Shown one piece after another: positions 9,132 through 19,575 of a stretch of DNA of 64,000 nt; the first letter of the stretch is position 1; the number at the start of each line of letters is the position of its first letter. The notes beneath the pieces are model-generated. The model had not been told where the DNA came from. It worked only from the letters and a program-made list of their open reading frames with translations, and did no database searches. Origin of the DNA: Methylomonas montana (GTDB lineage: Bacteria; Pseudomonadota; Gammaproteobacteria; Methylococcales; Methylomonadaceae); NCBI RefSeq assembly GCF_030490285.1, contig NZ_CP129884.1:186001-250000 (forward strand), written 5' to 3'. A program made the translations under genes and the position numbers.

Positions 9132-10472
9132 ATGAAAAAAACACATTTGACGGAAACGCGTTTTAGCAATCTGGAGCTGTCCGACTCCATCATTAAAAGT
9201 CTGAAAGAAGCAGGATTTATCAACTGCACACCCATTCAGGATAAGTCACTGCCGTTGGCGTTACGCGATAAAGATGTCGCCGGCCAGGCCCAAACCGGTA
9301 CCGGTAAGACCGCCAGTTTTTTGTTGGCGACTTTTCAGCGCCTGCTCAACGACGAAAGCGAAAAAATCAAAAATCCGCGTGCGTTGATTCTGGCGCCCAC
9401 CCGGGAACTGGCGATCCAGATCCATAAGGATGCGCTGGTGCTCGGCAAATACCTGAATCTGAAATTCGCGCTGATTTACGGTGGCACCGATTATCAAAAG
9501 CAGCTGGATAAAATCAAAACCAACGTCGACATTATCATCGGTACGCCAGGCCGAATCATCGACTTCTACCGGCAAGGCGCCTTCACGCTGGATAACATCC
9601 AGGTCACGGTGATGGACGAAGCCGACCGCATGTTCGATCTGGGCTTCATCAAGGATATTCGCTTTCTGTTACGCCGCATGCCGCCACCGGAAAAACGCCT
9701 GAATCTGTTGTTTTCCGCGACCTTGTCCTACAAGGTTACCGAACTGGCTTACGAGCACATGAACAACCCGGTGCTGATCCGCATCGAGTCAGAAGAAGTC
9801 ACCTCAAAAGCTATCAACCAGGTGGCCTATTGCCCGGCCAACGAGCAGAAAATCCCGCTGTTGCTGGGCTTGCTGAAACAGCATCAACCGCAGCGCAGCA
9901 TCGTCTTCGTCAACACCAAGCGTTGCGCCGAACAACTGGACGATTATCTGCAAGCCAACGGCCACAAGACCGCGATGCTCAGCGGCGACGTGCCTCAGGA
10001 AAAACGCCAGCGCCTGCTCAACGATTTCCAGGAAAACCGGGTGACATTGCTGATTGCCACCGACGTGGCGGCGCGCGGGCTGCATATTCCGGACGTTTCG
10101 CATGTCTTCAATTACGACCTGCCGCAGGATGTCGAGGATTATGTGCATCGCATCGGTCGTACCGCCCGTTTCGGTGCCAGCGGCGAGGCTATCAGTTTTA
10201 TTTGCGAGGAATATGCTTATTCGATGCCGGACATTGAGGATTACATCGGCGAGAAAGTGCCTGTGCAAGCCATCACGCCGGAATTGATGGTGGAAGACGT
10301 GGCCAAACCCGAGCGCCGTGAGCCGCGCGAACGGGTCATGCAGCGTGACAAACGCCCGCCACGTTCAGAGCACAAACCCAGAGAACATAGGCCGCCGCGC
10401 CCCACATCCGCTACAAGCCAGGCATCAGCGCCCGAAAATCCTCCACAGCCGGAAATTCCTCAATCAGTCTGA
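9132..10472 (+). CDS. rhlB: DEAD-box RNA helicase RhlB-like
   Basis: A 446-residue DEAD-box helicase from the ATG at 9132 (an upstream in-frame start lacks support). Motifs in order: Q motif FINCTPIQDKSLPL, Walker A AQTGTGKT, PTRELAIQ, GTPGRIIDF, a DEAD-position motif reading DEAD (MDEADRMFDLGF), SAT (LFSATLSYKV), then domain 2 with TDVAARGLHIP and HRIGRTARFG. After about residue 390 there is a basic, proline-rich tail. RhlB unwinds RNA in the degradosome; its position next to trxA-rho supports the name. Its 3' end overlaps the converging HAD gene by 62 bases. Confidence 0.93.
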   Translation: MKKTHLTETRFSNLELSDSIIKSLKEAGFINCTPIQDKSLPLALRDKDVAGQAQTGTGKTASFLLATFQRLLNDESEKIKNPRALILAPTRELAIQIHKDALVLGKYLNLKFALIYGGTDYQKQLDKIKTNVDIIIGTPGRIIDFYRQGAFTLDNIQVTVMDEADRMFDLGFIKDIRFLLRRMPPPEKRLNLLFSATLSYKVTELAYEHMNNPVLIRIESEEVTSKAINQVAYCPANEQKIPLLLGLLKQHQPQRSIVFVNTKRCAEQLDDYLQANGHKTAMLSGDVPQEKRQRLLNDFQENRVTLLIATDVAARGLHIPDVSHVFNYDLPQDVEDYVHRIGRTARFGASGEAISFICEEYAYSMPDIEDYIGEKVPVQAITPELMVEDVAKPERREPRERVMQRDKRPPRSEHKPREHRPPRPTSATSQASAPENPPQPEIPQSV

Positions 10473-11067
10473 CCGGTCGTTGGCTGTCCGGTTTGCTGAT
10501 CGAGACCAGGTGAGCGATGCCGAAGGTTTCGGCCGAGCGCAACACGGCCAGGCTGTCGTCAACCAGTAGGGTTCTATGCTTTTCGAAAACATGTCTGTCC
10601 TGCAGGGTTTGCCAAAAGTCTTGGTGCTCCTTGGCAAAGCCGAAATCATGCGACGAGATAATTGCGTCGAAAAACTGGTGCAGACAAGTTTTTTCCATTT
10701 TCAGATTGAGGCTGTCGCGGTGAGCGTTGGTCACCAGCAATAAGCGCTTGCCGCTGCCGCGCACCGCGTCCAGAAACTCGCTGACATGCGGGTGCACCGC
10801 GATCAGTCCGGCCAGCTCCTGCTTCAAGCCGGCGATATTCAACGCCAGCTCGGCGCTCCAAAAATCCAGGCAATACCATTCCAGTTTGCCTTCCATCGCT
10901 TTGAAACGTGGCGCCAGCTGCTGCTTGGCTTCCTCTAGCGACAGACCATGCAGTTCGGCGAAGCGCAGGGGTACAAATTCTTGCCAGAAATGATTGTCAA
11001 AATTCAGATCCAGCAAGGTGCCGTCCATGTCCAGTAAAACGGTATCGATTTGTTTCCAATCGAGCAT
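10411..11067 (-). CDS. yrfG: HAD-family nucleotidase, YrfG-like GMP/IMP phosphatase
   Basis: A 218-residue haloacid dehalogenase-type phosphatase. Motif I is LLDMDGTLLDLNFD (nucleophile and acid aspartates), motif II VTNAHRD, and motif III/IV the late LLVDDSLAVL. The cap and the FDNHFWQEFVP stretch are typical of the YrfG/GMP-IMP nucleotidase group, which hydrolyses purine 5'-monophosphates. Its last 62 bases lie antisense to the tail of rhlB, so both 3' ends share sequence. It starts divergently from the chemoreceptor gene. Confidence 0.85.
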   Translation of the reverse strand: MLDWKQIDTVLLDMDGTLLDLNFDNHFWQEFVPLRFAELHGLSLEEAKQQLAPRFKAMEGKLEWYCLDFWSAELALNIAGLKQELAGLIAVHPHVSEFLDAVRGSGKRLLLVTNAHRDSLNLKMEKTCLHQFFDAIISSHDFGFAKEHQDFWQTLQDRHVFEKHRTLLVDDSLAVLRSAETFGIAHLVSISKPDSQRPVRLIEEFPAVEDFRALMPGL

Positions 11068-11257
11068 TCCTTTTCCCTCATAAAAAGCGTGGCGTGGCGC
11101 ACCGATGATGTCGACGGATTGTCAAGGCAGCGCAGCCGGTGTTTAGCGCGCCAGGCTGTTATTCTAACCGGAAAATCTCGAAGTTCGGCTAAGCTTGATG
11201 GCGGAGAGGAAAACCCTTAAAAATATCAATATATGGTCGGACAATAGGAGTGTAACC

Positions 11258-12769
11258 ATGAGTGCCATGAAAGTACGGACCCGCTTGGGCTTGGGTTTTG
11301 GCGGCGTGTTGCTGTTACTGGTGATGATCGCCGGGATTAGCATCAACGCGATGAGCAATCTGCTGGCCGATATCGACAATATGGTCAACGACAAATTTCC
11401 GAAAACGGTTTGGGCCAATAACGTCATCGATAATATCAACGTGATCGCCCGCTCGATGCGCAACACCCTGATCGTTAAGGACCAGGCGACGATTGAAAAA
11501 GAACTGGGCCGGATCCAGGATGCGCGCAAGACTATTAAGGGAAACCTGGATAAACTCGACGAGACCATTAACACGGTCGAAGGCAAGGCCGCACTGAAAG
11601 CGGTGCAGGATGCCAGGGCGCCGTATGTTGCCGCTCAAGACCAATTCATCACCCTGGCCGGCTCCGGTAAACAACAGGAAGCGGCCGAATATTTGCTGAC
11701 CAGCGTTCGGAAACTGCAAACCACTTATTTCGATGCGGTTACCGTTTTAATCGACTATCAAGTCAAATTGATGCAACAAACCGGAGAGGCGGCCAAGCTG
11801 ACGGTCAGCAGTATCGTCAATACCATTAGCATGCTGGCAATAACCTCGGTGCTGGTCGGGGCGATGGCCGGCTATTTGATTACCAAGGGCTTAATGAAGC
11901 AGCTGGGCGGCGAACCGGCTTATGCGGCCGAAGCGGTGAAAACCATAGCCGGCGGCGATCTTTCCGTTGATATCGAGCTGCGGGAGGGTGACAGTAGCAG
12001 TTTGTTATACGACTTAAAAATGATGCGAGACCAGTTGAGCGATGTGGTCGAGCAAGTGTTGGGCAATGCTGATGTATTAAGTTCCGCGTCCAAGGAAGTC
12101 AGTTCCACCGCGCAATCGATCAGCCAGGCGACCACGCAGCAGGCGGCCAGCGTTGAGGAAACCACTAGCGCCATCGAGCAACTCAACGCTTCTGTACAAC
12201 AAAATACCGAAAATGCCCATATTACCGAAAAGATCGCCGGTAAATCGGCTGGCGAGGCCAAGCAAGGCGGCGAAGCGGTGGTGGAAACCGTCAGCGCGAT
12301 GAAACATATCGCCAAGAAAATTGGCCTAATCGAAGACATTGCCTACAAGACCAATCTATTGTCTCTGAACGCGGCGATCGAAGCCGCTTCGGCTGGCGAA
12401 CACGGCAAAGGCTTCGCGGTGGTGGCCGCCGAAGTCCGCAAGTTAGCGGAAAGCAGCCGCACCACCGCCGAGGAAATCAACGAACTGGCCTCCAACAGCG
12501 TGGCGATTGCCGAAAAAGCCGGGGTATTGATCGGCAATGTGTTGCCTAGCATCGATAAAACCGCCGATCTGGTGCAAGAGATCAATGCCGCTTCCAACGA
12601 GCAGGCTGAAGGCATCAAACAAATCGGCGAAGCCATGCGTCAGCTGGATAGGGTGACTCAACAAAATGCCGCAGCCTCGGAGGAAATGGCGGCAACCGCC
12701 GAAGAGTTGAACGGCCAAGCCGAACAGTTGCAACAGGTTGTCGGTTTTTTTACCTTGGATAAACGCTGA
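11258..12769 (+). CDS. Methyl-accepting chemotaxis protein
   Basis: A 503-residue chemoreceptor. I start it at 11258, where an AGGAG box precedes the ATG; an upstream in-frame start adds 21 residues that precede the cytoplasmic lysine/arginine-rich stub. A first membrane helix ([16 protein letters not shown]) is followed by a four-helix-bundle periplasmic sensor of about 150 residues, a second helix ([19 protein letters not shown]), a HAMP region and the signalling domain. The conserved hairpin tip reads [20 protein letters not shown]. There is no C-terminal receptor pentapeptide for methylation-enzyme docking. It stands alone, with no che genes nearby. Ligand unknown. Confidence 0.92.
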   Translation: MSAMKVRTRLGLGFGGVLLLLVMIAGISINAMSNLLADIDNMVNDKFPKTVWANNVIDNINVIARSMRNTLIVKDQATIEKELGRIQDARKTIKGNLDKLDETINTVEGKAALKAVQDARAPYVAAQDQFITLAGSGKQQEAAEYLLTSVRKLQTTYFDAVTVLIDYQVKLMQQTGEAAKLTVSSIVNTISMLAITSVLVGAMAGYLITKGLMKQLGGEPAYAAEAVKTIAGGDLSVDIELREGDSSSLLYDLKMMRDQLSDVVEQVLGNADVLSSASKEVSSTAQSISQATTQQAASVEETTSAIEQLNASVQQNTENAHITEKIAGKSAGEAKQGGEAVVETVSAMKHIAKKIGLIEDIAYKTNLLSLNAAIEAASAGEHGKGFAVVAAEVRKLAESSRTTAEEINELASNSVAIAEKAGVLIGNVLPSIDKTADLVQEINAASNEQAEGIKQIGEAMRQLDRVTQQNAAASEEMAATAEELNGQAEQLQQVVGFFTLDKR

Positions 12770-12863
12770 GCAGGCCGCGTTAGGCCCAGCAACTTCTTGC
12801 CAGACTGGCTGGTGGCTGGGTTATAGTGTGTTCATCCGATAACCCGCATTGTCGAGCCAGCCG

Positions 12864-13415
12864 ATGTCCAATAGACCAAAAATTCTGAAACAGACCGTCG
12901 TCGCCCAAACTCGCCAGTTTCGCATCGAGGCGCTGGATTTAGAGTTTAGCAACGGCGAGCGCCGTCAATACGAGCGCTTGGCCCGCAACGCTTCCAGCGG
13001 CGCGGTGCTGATCGTGCCGATGCTGGATCCGGAGACGGTATTGCTGGTCAGGGAATACGCGGCCGGTATCCATCGTTACGAATTGGGCTTACCGAAGGGC
13101 AAGCTCGATGCCGGTGAAGATATGTTGACCGCCGCGAATCGGGAGCTGAAAGAGGAAATCGGTTACGGCGCCGCCAAGTTGCGGCATTTGCATCGAGTCT
13201 CGTTGGCGCCGGCCTATTTGGAACACACCATAGACATCATTCTGGCTGAGGAGCTTTATCCGGAAAAACTGGTCGGTGACGAGCCGGAAGAGCTGCAAGT
13301 GGTGCCGTGGCCGTTGCGGCGCATAGACACCTTGCTGGCTAGCTGCGAATGTAGTGAGGCTCGTTCGATTGCCGCGTTGTATATGGCTTTGGCGCATCTG
13401 AACGGCCGCGACTAA
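12864..13415 (+). CDS. nudE: Nudix hydrolase NudE (ADP compounds hydrolase)
   Basis: A 183-residue Nudix protein. The Nudix box reads GLPKGKLDAGEDMLTAANREL followed by KEEIGYG, matching GX5EX7REUXEEXGU. Flanking motifs (RYELGLPKGK, HRVSLAPAYLEH, IDIILAEELYPE) match NudE, which hydrolyses ADP-ribose, NADH and diadenosine polyphosphates. The chosen ATG gives the usual length of about 185; an upstream in-frame TTG would add five residues. Converges with batD, leaving about 60 bases between stops. Confidence 0.88.
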   Translation: MSNRPKILKQTVVAQTRQFRIEALDLEFSNGERRQYERLARNASSGAVLIVPMLDPETVLLVREYAAGIHRYELGLPKGKLDAGEDMLTAANRELKEEIGYGAAKLRHLHRVSLAPAYLEHTIDIILAEELYPEKLVGDEPEELQVVPWPLRRIDTLLASCECSEARSIAALYMALAHLNGRD

Positions 13416-13477
13416 AGCGCCACTTATACCGCATCGCTGGAAACGCAAGATTTTACGTCTCTACAGCTTTTTGATTG

Positions 13478-15172
13478 TTAAATCTTGAACAAGGGCTCTA
13501 AACCGTCGTCGCTTTTCCTGTCGGCGTTTTCCGCCAATGGTTTAGCGGAAAACGCCTGCCATAGATTTTGGCCTTGCCAGTCCTGATGTTGTCCGGAATA
13601 TAACAAGCGATTCAGCGCCAGGATTTCCTCGCCTAGCGCAGCCGGACAGCGCGCCGCCAGGCTGCCTAGGCTCCCGGTTGCAAATTCGGTCTTGCCCCAT
13701 TGCAATAAAGCCTGCTTAGCGGCTTGCGGATTGTTTTCCCAGCACGCGCGTTTCAGCGTCCTTTCCAACAAGGATTCCGATGCTGCCGTGCCGGACTTCG
13801 GTCCTGATGGTTTAGCCGCCGGTCGCCGATAGAACAGCACAATGGTCAGCAACCAGCCGGCCGCCAAGGTCGCCGATACCGCCTGCCAAATGCGGGTGTC
13901 GCTGTCGGAGGCCACGGTAATCGGCGTACTGGCGATGCTGTCGGACGCCGGTTCGGCCGGCGCGGTGGCCGTTGCTGGCGCTGGATGGGTTGCAGCGCCG
14001 CTGGCCAAAGCCTTGATCTTCACGCTGGGCAAACTGGCCACTTCCGTTTTTTGAGTCTGGGTATTGAACCAGGCGATTTCCAGTGCCGGTAAGGTGTAGT
14101 CGCCGGGCTTAGACGGAATGAAGGCGATTTTCTCCTCGCGCAGCGCGGTCAGACCGTCGATTTGCTTGTCTTCTTTCAGCAGCGGTTGATCGGGATAGGT
14201 CTTGATGCCGTCGATGGCGGTTTTACCCAACAGTTCCGGCAGCTGGCCAACCGTGGCACCCTTGGCGCTTAGTGTCAAAGTGCGTGTCAAGGGTTCGCCG
14301 ACTTTGACTTGTAGACTGGTGTCGGACCAGGTTTCGCTGAGTTGTAAGGCCTCGGCCGCCAGCCAATTCGGGCCTTTAAAGCCGGCCGGTACCGCCTGCA
14401 CGTTCAATGTAATCGCTTTCGAGGCTATGCGACGGCTTTCGGTGCTGGGGCGGTTGAAAAAGCCGTTGAAGCGCCGCTGCTGCTGGTTACTGACAAATTC
14501 GGCGTTCAGGATCAAGGGTGCGATGGTAAACACTCCGCTTTGCTGCGGAAAAATCGCATATTTGCGCTCGGTCACCCAATAATCGACACCCTTGACTTGG
14601 GTGGCGTAAGTACTGTCCTCGCCCAGCTTTTCGACCAGCGCATCCTTGATCTCAGGTTCGCTGAGGCTGGCCTGGGTGATCTGCACCTTACGGAATAGCT
14701 TCAGCGTGCATAGCACTTGCGACTGCACATAAGGCTTTTCCGGTGCGGCATTGACTTCCAGAAATATCTCGTCGTTGCTCTGCGGCGTCACGGTGTTTTC
14801 GCTGACGGTCAGTTTCAAGGGCTTACTGTTGTCGGCGCCGAAAGCGATGGGCGGAATCAATAACTCGCCGGCTTGCTTGGCCATCGCATTGACGATCCAC
14901 TGTTCGCTACGGCTGCTTTTGCCGTTGACCCACGACGAACTGCTGCTGCGCTGCTGATTGATGATCTCGAAATTGTCCTGCAAGGGCGAAAAATCCGGGC
15001 TGCCGTCCGGCTCCTCGCTGGCGGTGAAGGTGATCTGAAACGATTCGCCGAGGCCGACCGGATTGCGGTCCACCGTCACTTCAATTTCCGCCGCGTCGAT
15101 TGCGCTCGCCAACAACATTAACAGGCTAAACAGAATCCGCGAGCAATAATGTCTATGCATAAAGTTGATCAT
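13478..15172 (-). CDS. batD: BatD-family aerotolerance/membrane protein
   Basis: A 564-residue protein with a signal peptide (ILFSLLMLLASAIDAAEIEV), tandem beta-sandwich repeats typical of BatD (for example PVGLGESFQITFTASEE and VKVGEPLTRTLTLSAKG), a Pro/Ala-rich linker near residue 390, one membrane helix (AVSATLAAGWLLTIVLFY) and a helical cytoplasmic tail. BatD works with BatA, BatB and MoxR in a poorly understood envelope or stress system. It starts immediately after the czcA stop with no gap. The rest of its cluster lies 5.8 kb upstream beyond corC and czcBA, so the cluster is split. Confidence 0.85.
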   Translation of the reverse strand: MINFMHRHYCSRILFSLLMLLASAIDAAEIEVTVDRNPVGLGESFQITFTASEEPDGSPDFSPLQDNFEIINQQRSSSSSWVNGKSSRSEQWIVNAMAKQAGELLIPPIAFGADNSKPLKLTVSENTVTPQSNDEIFLEVNAAPEKPYVQSQVLCTLKLFRKVQITQASLSEPEIKDALVEKLGEDSTYATQVKGVDYWVTERKYAIFPQQSGVFTIAPLILNAEFVSNQQQRRFNGFFNRPSTESRRIASKAITLNVQAVPAGFKGPNWLAAEALQLSETWSDTSLQVKVGEPLTRTLTLSAKGATVGQLPELLGKTAIDGIKTYPDQPLLKEDKQIDGLTALREEKIAFIPSKPGDYTLPALEIAWFNTQTQKTEVASLPSVKIKALASGAATHPAPATATAPAEPASDSIASTPITVASDSDTRIWQAVSATLAAGWLLTIVLFYRRPAAKPSGPKSGTAASESLLERTLKRACWENNPQAAKQALLQWGKTEFATGSLGSLAARCPAALGEEILALNRLLYSGQHQDWQGQNLWQAFSAKPLAENADRKSDDGLEPLFKI

Positions 15173-18100
15173 CTACTTCATTGAAAAAGGTTTATGGGTG
15201 TCATGACGATTGTCGAACCAGCCGTATAACACCGGCAACACCAACAGCGTCAACAGCGTCGAACTAGCCAAGCCGCCAATTACCACGATGGCCAGCGGTT
15301 TTTGTACTTCCGAGCCGGGACCTACGGCGAACAAAAACGGCACCAGGCCCAGCAATGCTACGGTGGCGGTCATCATCACCGGTCTAAAGCGCTGTTCGCA
15401 GCCGCGCCGAATTGCATATTCCAGGCTCAAGCCGCTCTCGCGCTGCGAACGGATATACGAGACCAGCACGACGCCGTTCAGCACTGCGATCCCCCACAAG
15501 GCGATGAAACCGACCGAGGCCGGTACCGACAGATATTCGCCGCTGAGAAACAGCGTGATAATGCCGCCTATCGACGCGAACGGCAGCACCAGAATAATCA
15601 AGGTGGCGAAGCGCAGCGATTTAAACAGCATGAACAACAAAAAGAAAATCGCCGCGATGGTGACCGGAATGATCATTTTCAGGTGACCCAAGGCCCGTTC
15701 CATGTTCTGGAACTGGCCGCCCCATTGCAGATAATAGCCTTCCGGCAATTTGACCTTGTCGGCCACGGCTTTTTGCAACTCGGCGACGAAACCGCCCAAA
15801 TCCCGGTCGCGAACATTAATACCTACCACGATGCGGCGCTTACCCATTTCTCGGCTGATCAAGGCCGGGCCGTCGTTCAGGCTGATCTTGGTGACATCGC
15901 CCAACGGCACCCGCGCCCCGTTTGCCGAAGTCAGCATCAAAGCTTCGATGGCGCCGGTATTATTGCGAAATTGCGCCGGCAGACGTACCGCCGCCGAAAA
16001 GCGCCGTTCGCCCTGATAAATCTCGGTAGCCACCTTGCCGGCTATCGCGGTTTCGATCACGTCGTGAATATCGGCGGCATTCAAGCCGTGGCGGGCGATG
16101 GCTTGCCTATCGACAGTGATATTCAAATATTGCTGGCCGGTCAGCCGTTCGACGCGAATGTCGCGGGCGCCGTTCACGTTGTTGGCGACGCCGGCAATCT
16201 CGTCGGCCAGCCGTTTCAGCTCCGCCAGATCGTCGCCGAATACTTTCACGGCCACGTCGGAACGTACGCCGGTGACCATTTCGTCGACCCGGTCGGAAAT
16301 CGGTTGAGCCATCACTACTTGCATACCCGGCAGGTTCGCGGTGAGTTTGGCGCTCATCGCGTCGGCGATATCGTCCTGATTCCAGCCTTTCGGCCATTCT
16401 TCGCGCGGCTTCAACGTGACGATGGGCGTCGATTCGTTTTGCGCTTGCGGGTCGGCCGGACTTTCGCCGCGGCCGACGCCGCTGACCACGGTTTTGACGC
16501 CGGGAATCTCCATCACCATTTTCATCGCCTGCATTTCCACATGAATGCTTTCTTCCAAGGAAATATTCGGCATCCGGTTAATGCCGGGCACGATGGAGCC
16601 TTCCTTCATTTCCGGAATAAACGAAGTACCCAGCAGGGGCAACAAAGCCAGCGTGGCGGCAAATACCGCCACCGCGCCGCCCACGACCTTGAGCCGATTG
16701 GCCATTGCCCAATCCAGCATGCGCAGATAATAGCGTTTGATGAAGGCGATCAGCAGGGTATCGTGTTCGCCGTCGTGGCCTTCCAGCAGGAAGGCGCATA
16801 GCACTGGCGACAGCGTCAAGGACAGCACCAGCGAAATCAACAAGGCAATGGCGATGGTATAGGCCAGCGGCGCGAACATCTTGCCTTCCATGCCTTGCAA
16901 GGTCATTAAGGGCAAAAACACCAGGATGATGATGCCGACCCCGAACAGGACCGGTGTCGCTACTTCCTGGGCGGCGGTCATCACCACTTTTACTCGGCTG
17001 GTGGCGCGGCCCTTGCGTTCGCCCAACAAGCGGAAGGCGTTTTCCACCACCACCACGGAGCCATCCACCATTAAGCCGATCGCAATCGCCAAGCCGCCCA
17101 AGGACATCAAATTGGCCGACAAACCCAGCTGATTCATCGCGATAAAAGTCACCAAGGGCGTGACGATCAAGGTGCTGACCACGATCAAACTGGAGCGCAC
17201 ATCGCCCAGAAACAGGAACAACACGATCACCACCAGCACGATACCTTCCAGCAACACCTTGGTGACGGTATGCAAGGCGGCATCGACCAGGTCGCTGCGG
17301 TCGTAATAAGAAACGATTTTCAAGCCATTTGGCAGCATGCCTTTGTCGTTGATTTCCGCCACCCGCTCCTTGATCCGGCTCACCACTTCCTTGGCATTAC
17401 CGCCGCGCAGCATCATCACCACGCCGCCGACCGATTCGGTATAGCCGTCCTTGAGCACCGCGCCGACTCGCACTTCGTGGCCGATCTTCACTTCCGCAAC
17501 GTCGTGCATATGCACCGGCACGGCGTTTTCTTCCTTCAAGACGATATTGCCGATGTCGTTGACGTCGTTGATCAAGCCGACGCCGCGAATCAGATATTGC
17601 TCGGCATAATGCGGCAGCACGCCGCCGCCGCTGTTGGCGTTATTGTGAGCCAAAGCCTCGAACACCTCGTTCAAGGAAATCCGGTAATGATGCAGGCGGT
17701 TGGGATTGACCAAGACTTGGTATTGCTTGACGTAACCGCCTTGGGAGTTGATTTCGGCGACACCGGGTATGCCGCGCAGCAGGGGCCGTACCACCCAGTC
17801 CTGAGCTTCGCGACGCAGTTGCAATTCTTCCTGGGTCAAGGCCTTCTGGCCGTCGTCGTCGCGATCCAGCGTGTATTGATAAACCTCGCCCAAACCGGTC
17901 GATACCGGACCCAATACCGGATTCACGCCGTCCGGCATCTGCTGTTTGACTTCGATCAGCCGTTCCATCACCAATTGGCGGGCGAAATAGACTTCGGTGC
18001 TGTCGGTGAAAATCAGCGTGATCAACGACAGCCCGTTTTTATTCATCGAGCGCATTTCTTCCAAACCGGGCAGGCCGGCCATCGCGATTTCCAGCGGCAC

Positions 18101-18298
18101 GGTGATCAGGCGTTCGACTTCGTCCGGCGAGCGGCCGGTGGCTTCGGTGGCAATTTGTACCTGAATATTGGTGACGTCCGGAAACGCATCCACCGACAAT
18201 TGCTGCACGGCGCGGGCGCCGAATAAAGTAATGGCTACTGCCAGCACCGCGACCAGGATGCGTTGTTGCAGGGCCGCTTGGATCAGTCCATTGATCAT
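15173..18298 (-). CDS. Heavy-metal efflux RND transporter (CzcA/CusA family)
   Basis: A 1,041-residue inner-membrane RND pump with the usual twelve-helix layout and two large periplasmic loops. The N terminus IQAALQQRILVAVLAVAI, FPDVTNIQVQI and the TM4 motif AIGLMVDGSVVVVEN place it in the heavy-metal efflux (HME) subfamily. The TM4 motif is closer to CzcA-like than CusA-like sequences, but the metal cannot be decided from sequence alone. It drives proton-coupled export of a divalent or monovalent metal with the adaptor encoded just upstream. No outer-membrane channel gene is adjacent. Confidence 0.93.
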   Translation of the reverse strand: MINGLIQAALQQRILVAVLAVAITLFGARAVQQLSVDAFPDVTNIQVQIATEATGRSPDEVERLITVPLEIAMAGLPGLEEMRSMNKNGLSLITLIFTDSTEVYFARQLVMERLIEVKQQMPDGVNPVLGPVSTGLGEVYQYTLDRDDDGQKALTQEELQLRREAQDWVVRPLLRGIPGVAEINSQGGYVKQYQVLVNPNRLHHYRISLNEVFEALAHNNANSGGGVLPHYAEQYLIRGVGLINDVNDIGNIVLKEENAVPVHMHDVAEVKIGHEVRVGAVLKDGYTESVGGVVMMLRGGNAKEVVSRIKERVAEINDKGMLPNGLKIVSYYDRSDLVDAALHTVTKVLLEGIVLVVIVLFLFLGDVRSSLIVVSTLIVTPLVTFIAMNQLGLSANLMSLGGLAIAIGLMVDGSVVVVENAFRLLGERKGRATSRVKVVMTAAQEVATPVLFGVGIIILVFLPLMTLQGMEGKMFAPLAYTIAIALLISLVLSLTLSPVLCAFLLEGHDGEHDTLLIAFIKRYYLRMLDWAMANRLKVVGGAVAVFAATLALLPLLGTSFIPEMKEGSIVPGINRMPNISLEESIHVEMQAMKMVMEIPGVKTVVSGVGRGESPADPQAQNESTPIVTLKPREEWPKGWNQDDIADAMSAKLTANLPGMQVVMAQPISDRVDEMVTGVRSDVAVKVFGDDLAELKRLADEIAGVANNVNGARDIRVERLTGQQYLNITVDRQAIARHGLNAADIHDVIETAIAGKVATEIYQGERRFSAAVRLPAQFRNNTGAIEALMLTSANGARVPLGDVTKISLNDGPALISREMGKRRIVVGINVRDRDLGGFVAELQKAVADKVKLPEGYYLQWGGQFQNMERALGHLKMIIPVTIAAIFFLLFMLFKSLRFATLIILVLPFASIGGIITLFLSGEYLSVPASVGFIALWGIAVLNGVVLVSYIRSQRESGLSLEYAIRRGCEQRFRPVMMTATVALLGLVPFLFAVGPGSEVQKPLAIVVIGGLASSTLLTLLVLPVLYGWFDNRHDTHKPFSMK

Positions 18299-18301
18299 TG
18301 T

Positions 18302-19438
18302 TTACTCCAATGTGCCGCGCAGGCGCTCGTTATTCAAGTGAAACGCGCCGCTGACCACGATCTTCTCGCCGGCTTTCAAGCCTTCCAGCAGCGGTCGTTT
18401 TTGGGCTTCCTCGCGTCCCAGCCGCACCGGCCGCAGTTCGAAATTGGTCGGTGCGGTTTGCACGAACACATAGTCCTTGTCGTTATCGCGTACCACCGCC
18501 TGGCTGGGCACCGTTAAGGTTTGCGAGCCGGGTTTGCTGATCTTCAAGGTGGCCAGCATCTGCGGTTTGAACAAGCGTTGCGGATTGGCCAGTTCCATCC
18601 GTACCGTGACGGTGCGGGTGTCCGCATCGACTAGGTCGGCGACATAAATCAGCTTGCCGCTGACTTCCTGGCCCGGCAATGCAGGTACCTCGGCTAGCGC
18701 CTTATCGCCTTGCCGCGCCCAATGCGCTTGCTGTTCGGGAATTTCCGCGACCAGCCACAGCTGCGATAAATCGGCCACCGTATAGAGGCTGTCGGCCGGT
18801 TGTACTACCTGACCGATGGCGACGTTACGCTCGATTACCACGCCGTCGATGCTGGCAGTGACCGGCGAAAAGGAATGGATGCTGCGTTGCTTGTCCAGCC
18901 GTTTCAAATCGGTTTCGCTCATGCCCATCACCCGCAAACGGTCGCTGGCGGCGCGTAAATCGACTTCGGCCTCGGTCAACACGCCTTGGCGTTCCTGCAA
19001 TTCGGCTTCGGCAATCACACCGCTTTCCAATAGCCGTTCGGCGCGTTTGACGGTGATGCGCCGCAAATTGACCTGCGAAGTGGCTTTTAAATAATCTGAT
19101 TGCGCCTGGCTCAGTTCGGTACTGTTCAACAAGGCCAGACGTTCGCCTTTCTTGACGTTTTGACCCAGCATCGCGTTGATTTCGGTAATCCGGCCGGTCA
19201 CGGACGCGCCGATCCGTGCCACCCTATGTTGATCCAGTTCCACCCTGGCCGATAGATTCAACGACTCGCTGACTTCGCTGGGTTTCACTTCCGCCACGTC
19301 GAGCAACTTCAACAAGGCCGGTGAGGCCTCCAGCAACGGTTTCATTTCCGCGCCGGCGGCGGGCAGTGTAAAGCTCAGTAACAGCAGCCCTTTCGAAAAC
19401 AGCCTGGGGCGGCAGAGAGTAAAGCGCTTCGCTTTCAT
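18302..19438 (-). CDS. Periplasmic adaptor of RND metal efflux (CzcB/CusB type)
   Basis: A 378-residue membrane-fusion protein. The ATG at 19438 follows a GGAA box and gives a signal sequence (RLFSKGLLLLSFTLPAAGA). Next come a first barrel/lipoyl half (RIGASVTGRITEINAMLGQNV), an alpha-hairpin (LSQAQSDYLKATSQVN through TEAEVDLRAASDRL), and the second lipoyl half and beta-barrel (DGVVIERNVAIGQVVQ). It connects the RND pump to an outer-membrane channel. It lacks the methionine-rich N-terminal metal site of E. coli CusB. Three bases separate its stop from czcA. Confidence 0.9.
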   Translation of the reverse strand: MKAKRFTLCRPRLFSKGLLLLSFTLPAAGAEMKPLLEASPALLKLLDVAEVKPSEVSESLNLSARVELDQHRVARIGASVTGRITEINAMLGQNVKKGERLALLNSTELSQAQSDYLKATSQVNLRRITVKRAERLLESGVIAEAELQERQGVLTEAEVDLRAASDRLRVMGMSETDLKRLDKQRSIHSFSPVTASIDGVVIERNVAIGQVVQPADSLYTVADLSQLWLVAEIPEQQAHWARQGDKALAEVPALPGQEVSGKLIYVADLVDADTRTVTVRMELANPQRLFKPQMLATLKISKPGSQTLTVPSQAVVRDNDKDYVFVQTAPTNFELRPVRLGREEAQKRPLLEGLKAGEKIVVSGAFHLNNERLRGTLE

Positions 19439-19575
19439 GGTATTTCCTATAATGAACGGTAATCTTTTCATAACTATCCAGTGATCGAGTCTCCCACAGT
19501 CTGAATAGTTTCCTGTTTAAGCCAACATAAGGACGATGACGGACGTCCGGTCCGGGGGTCGCCGCTCGAGAAGGC

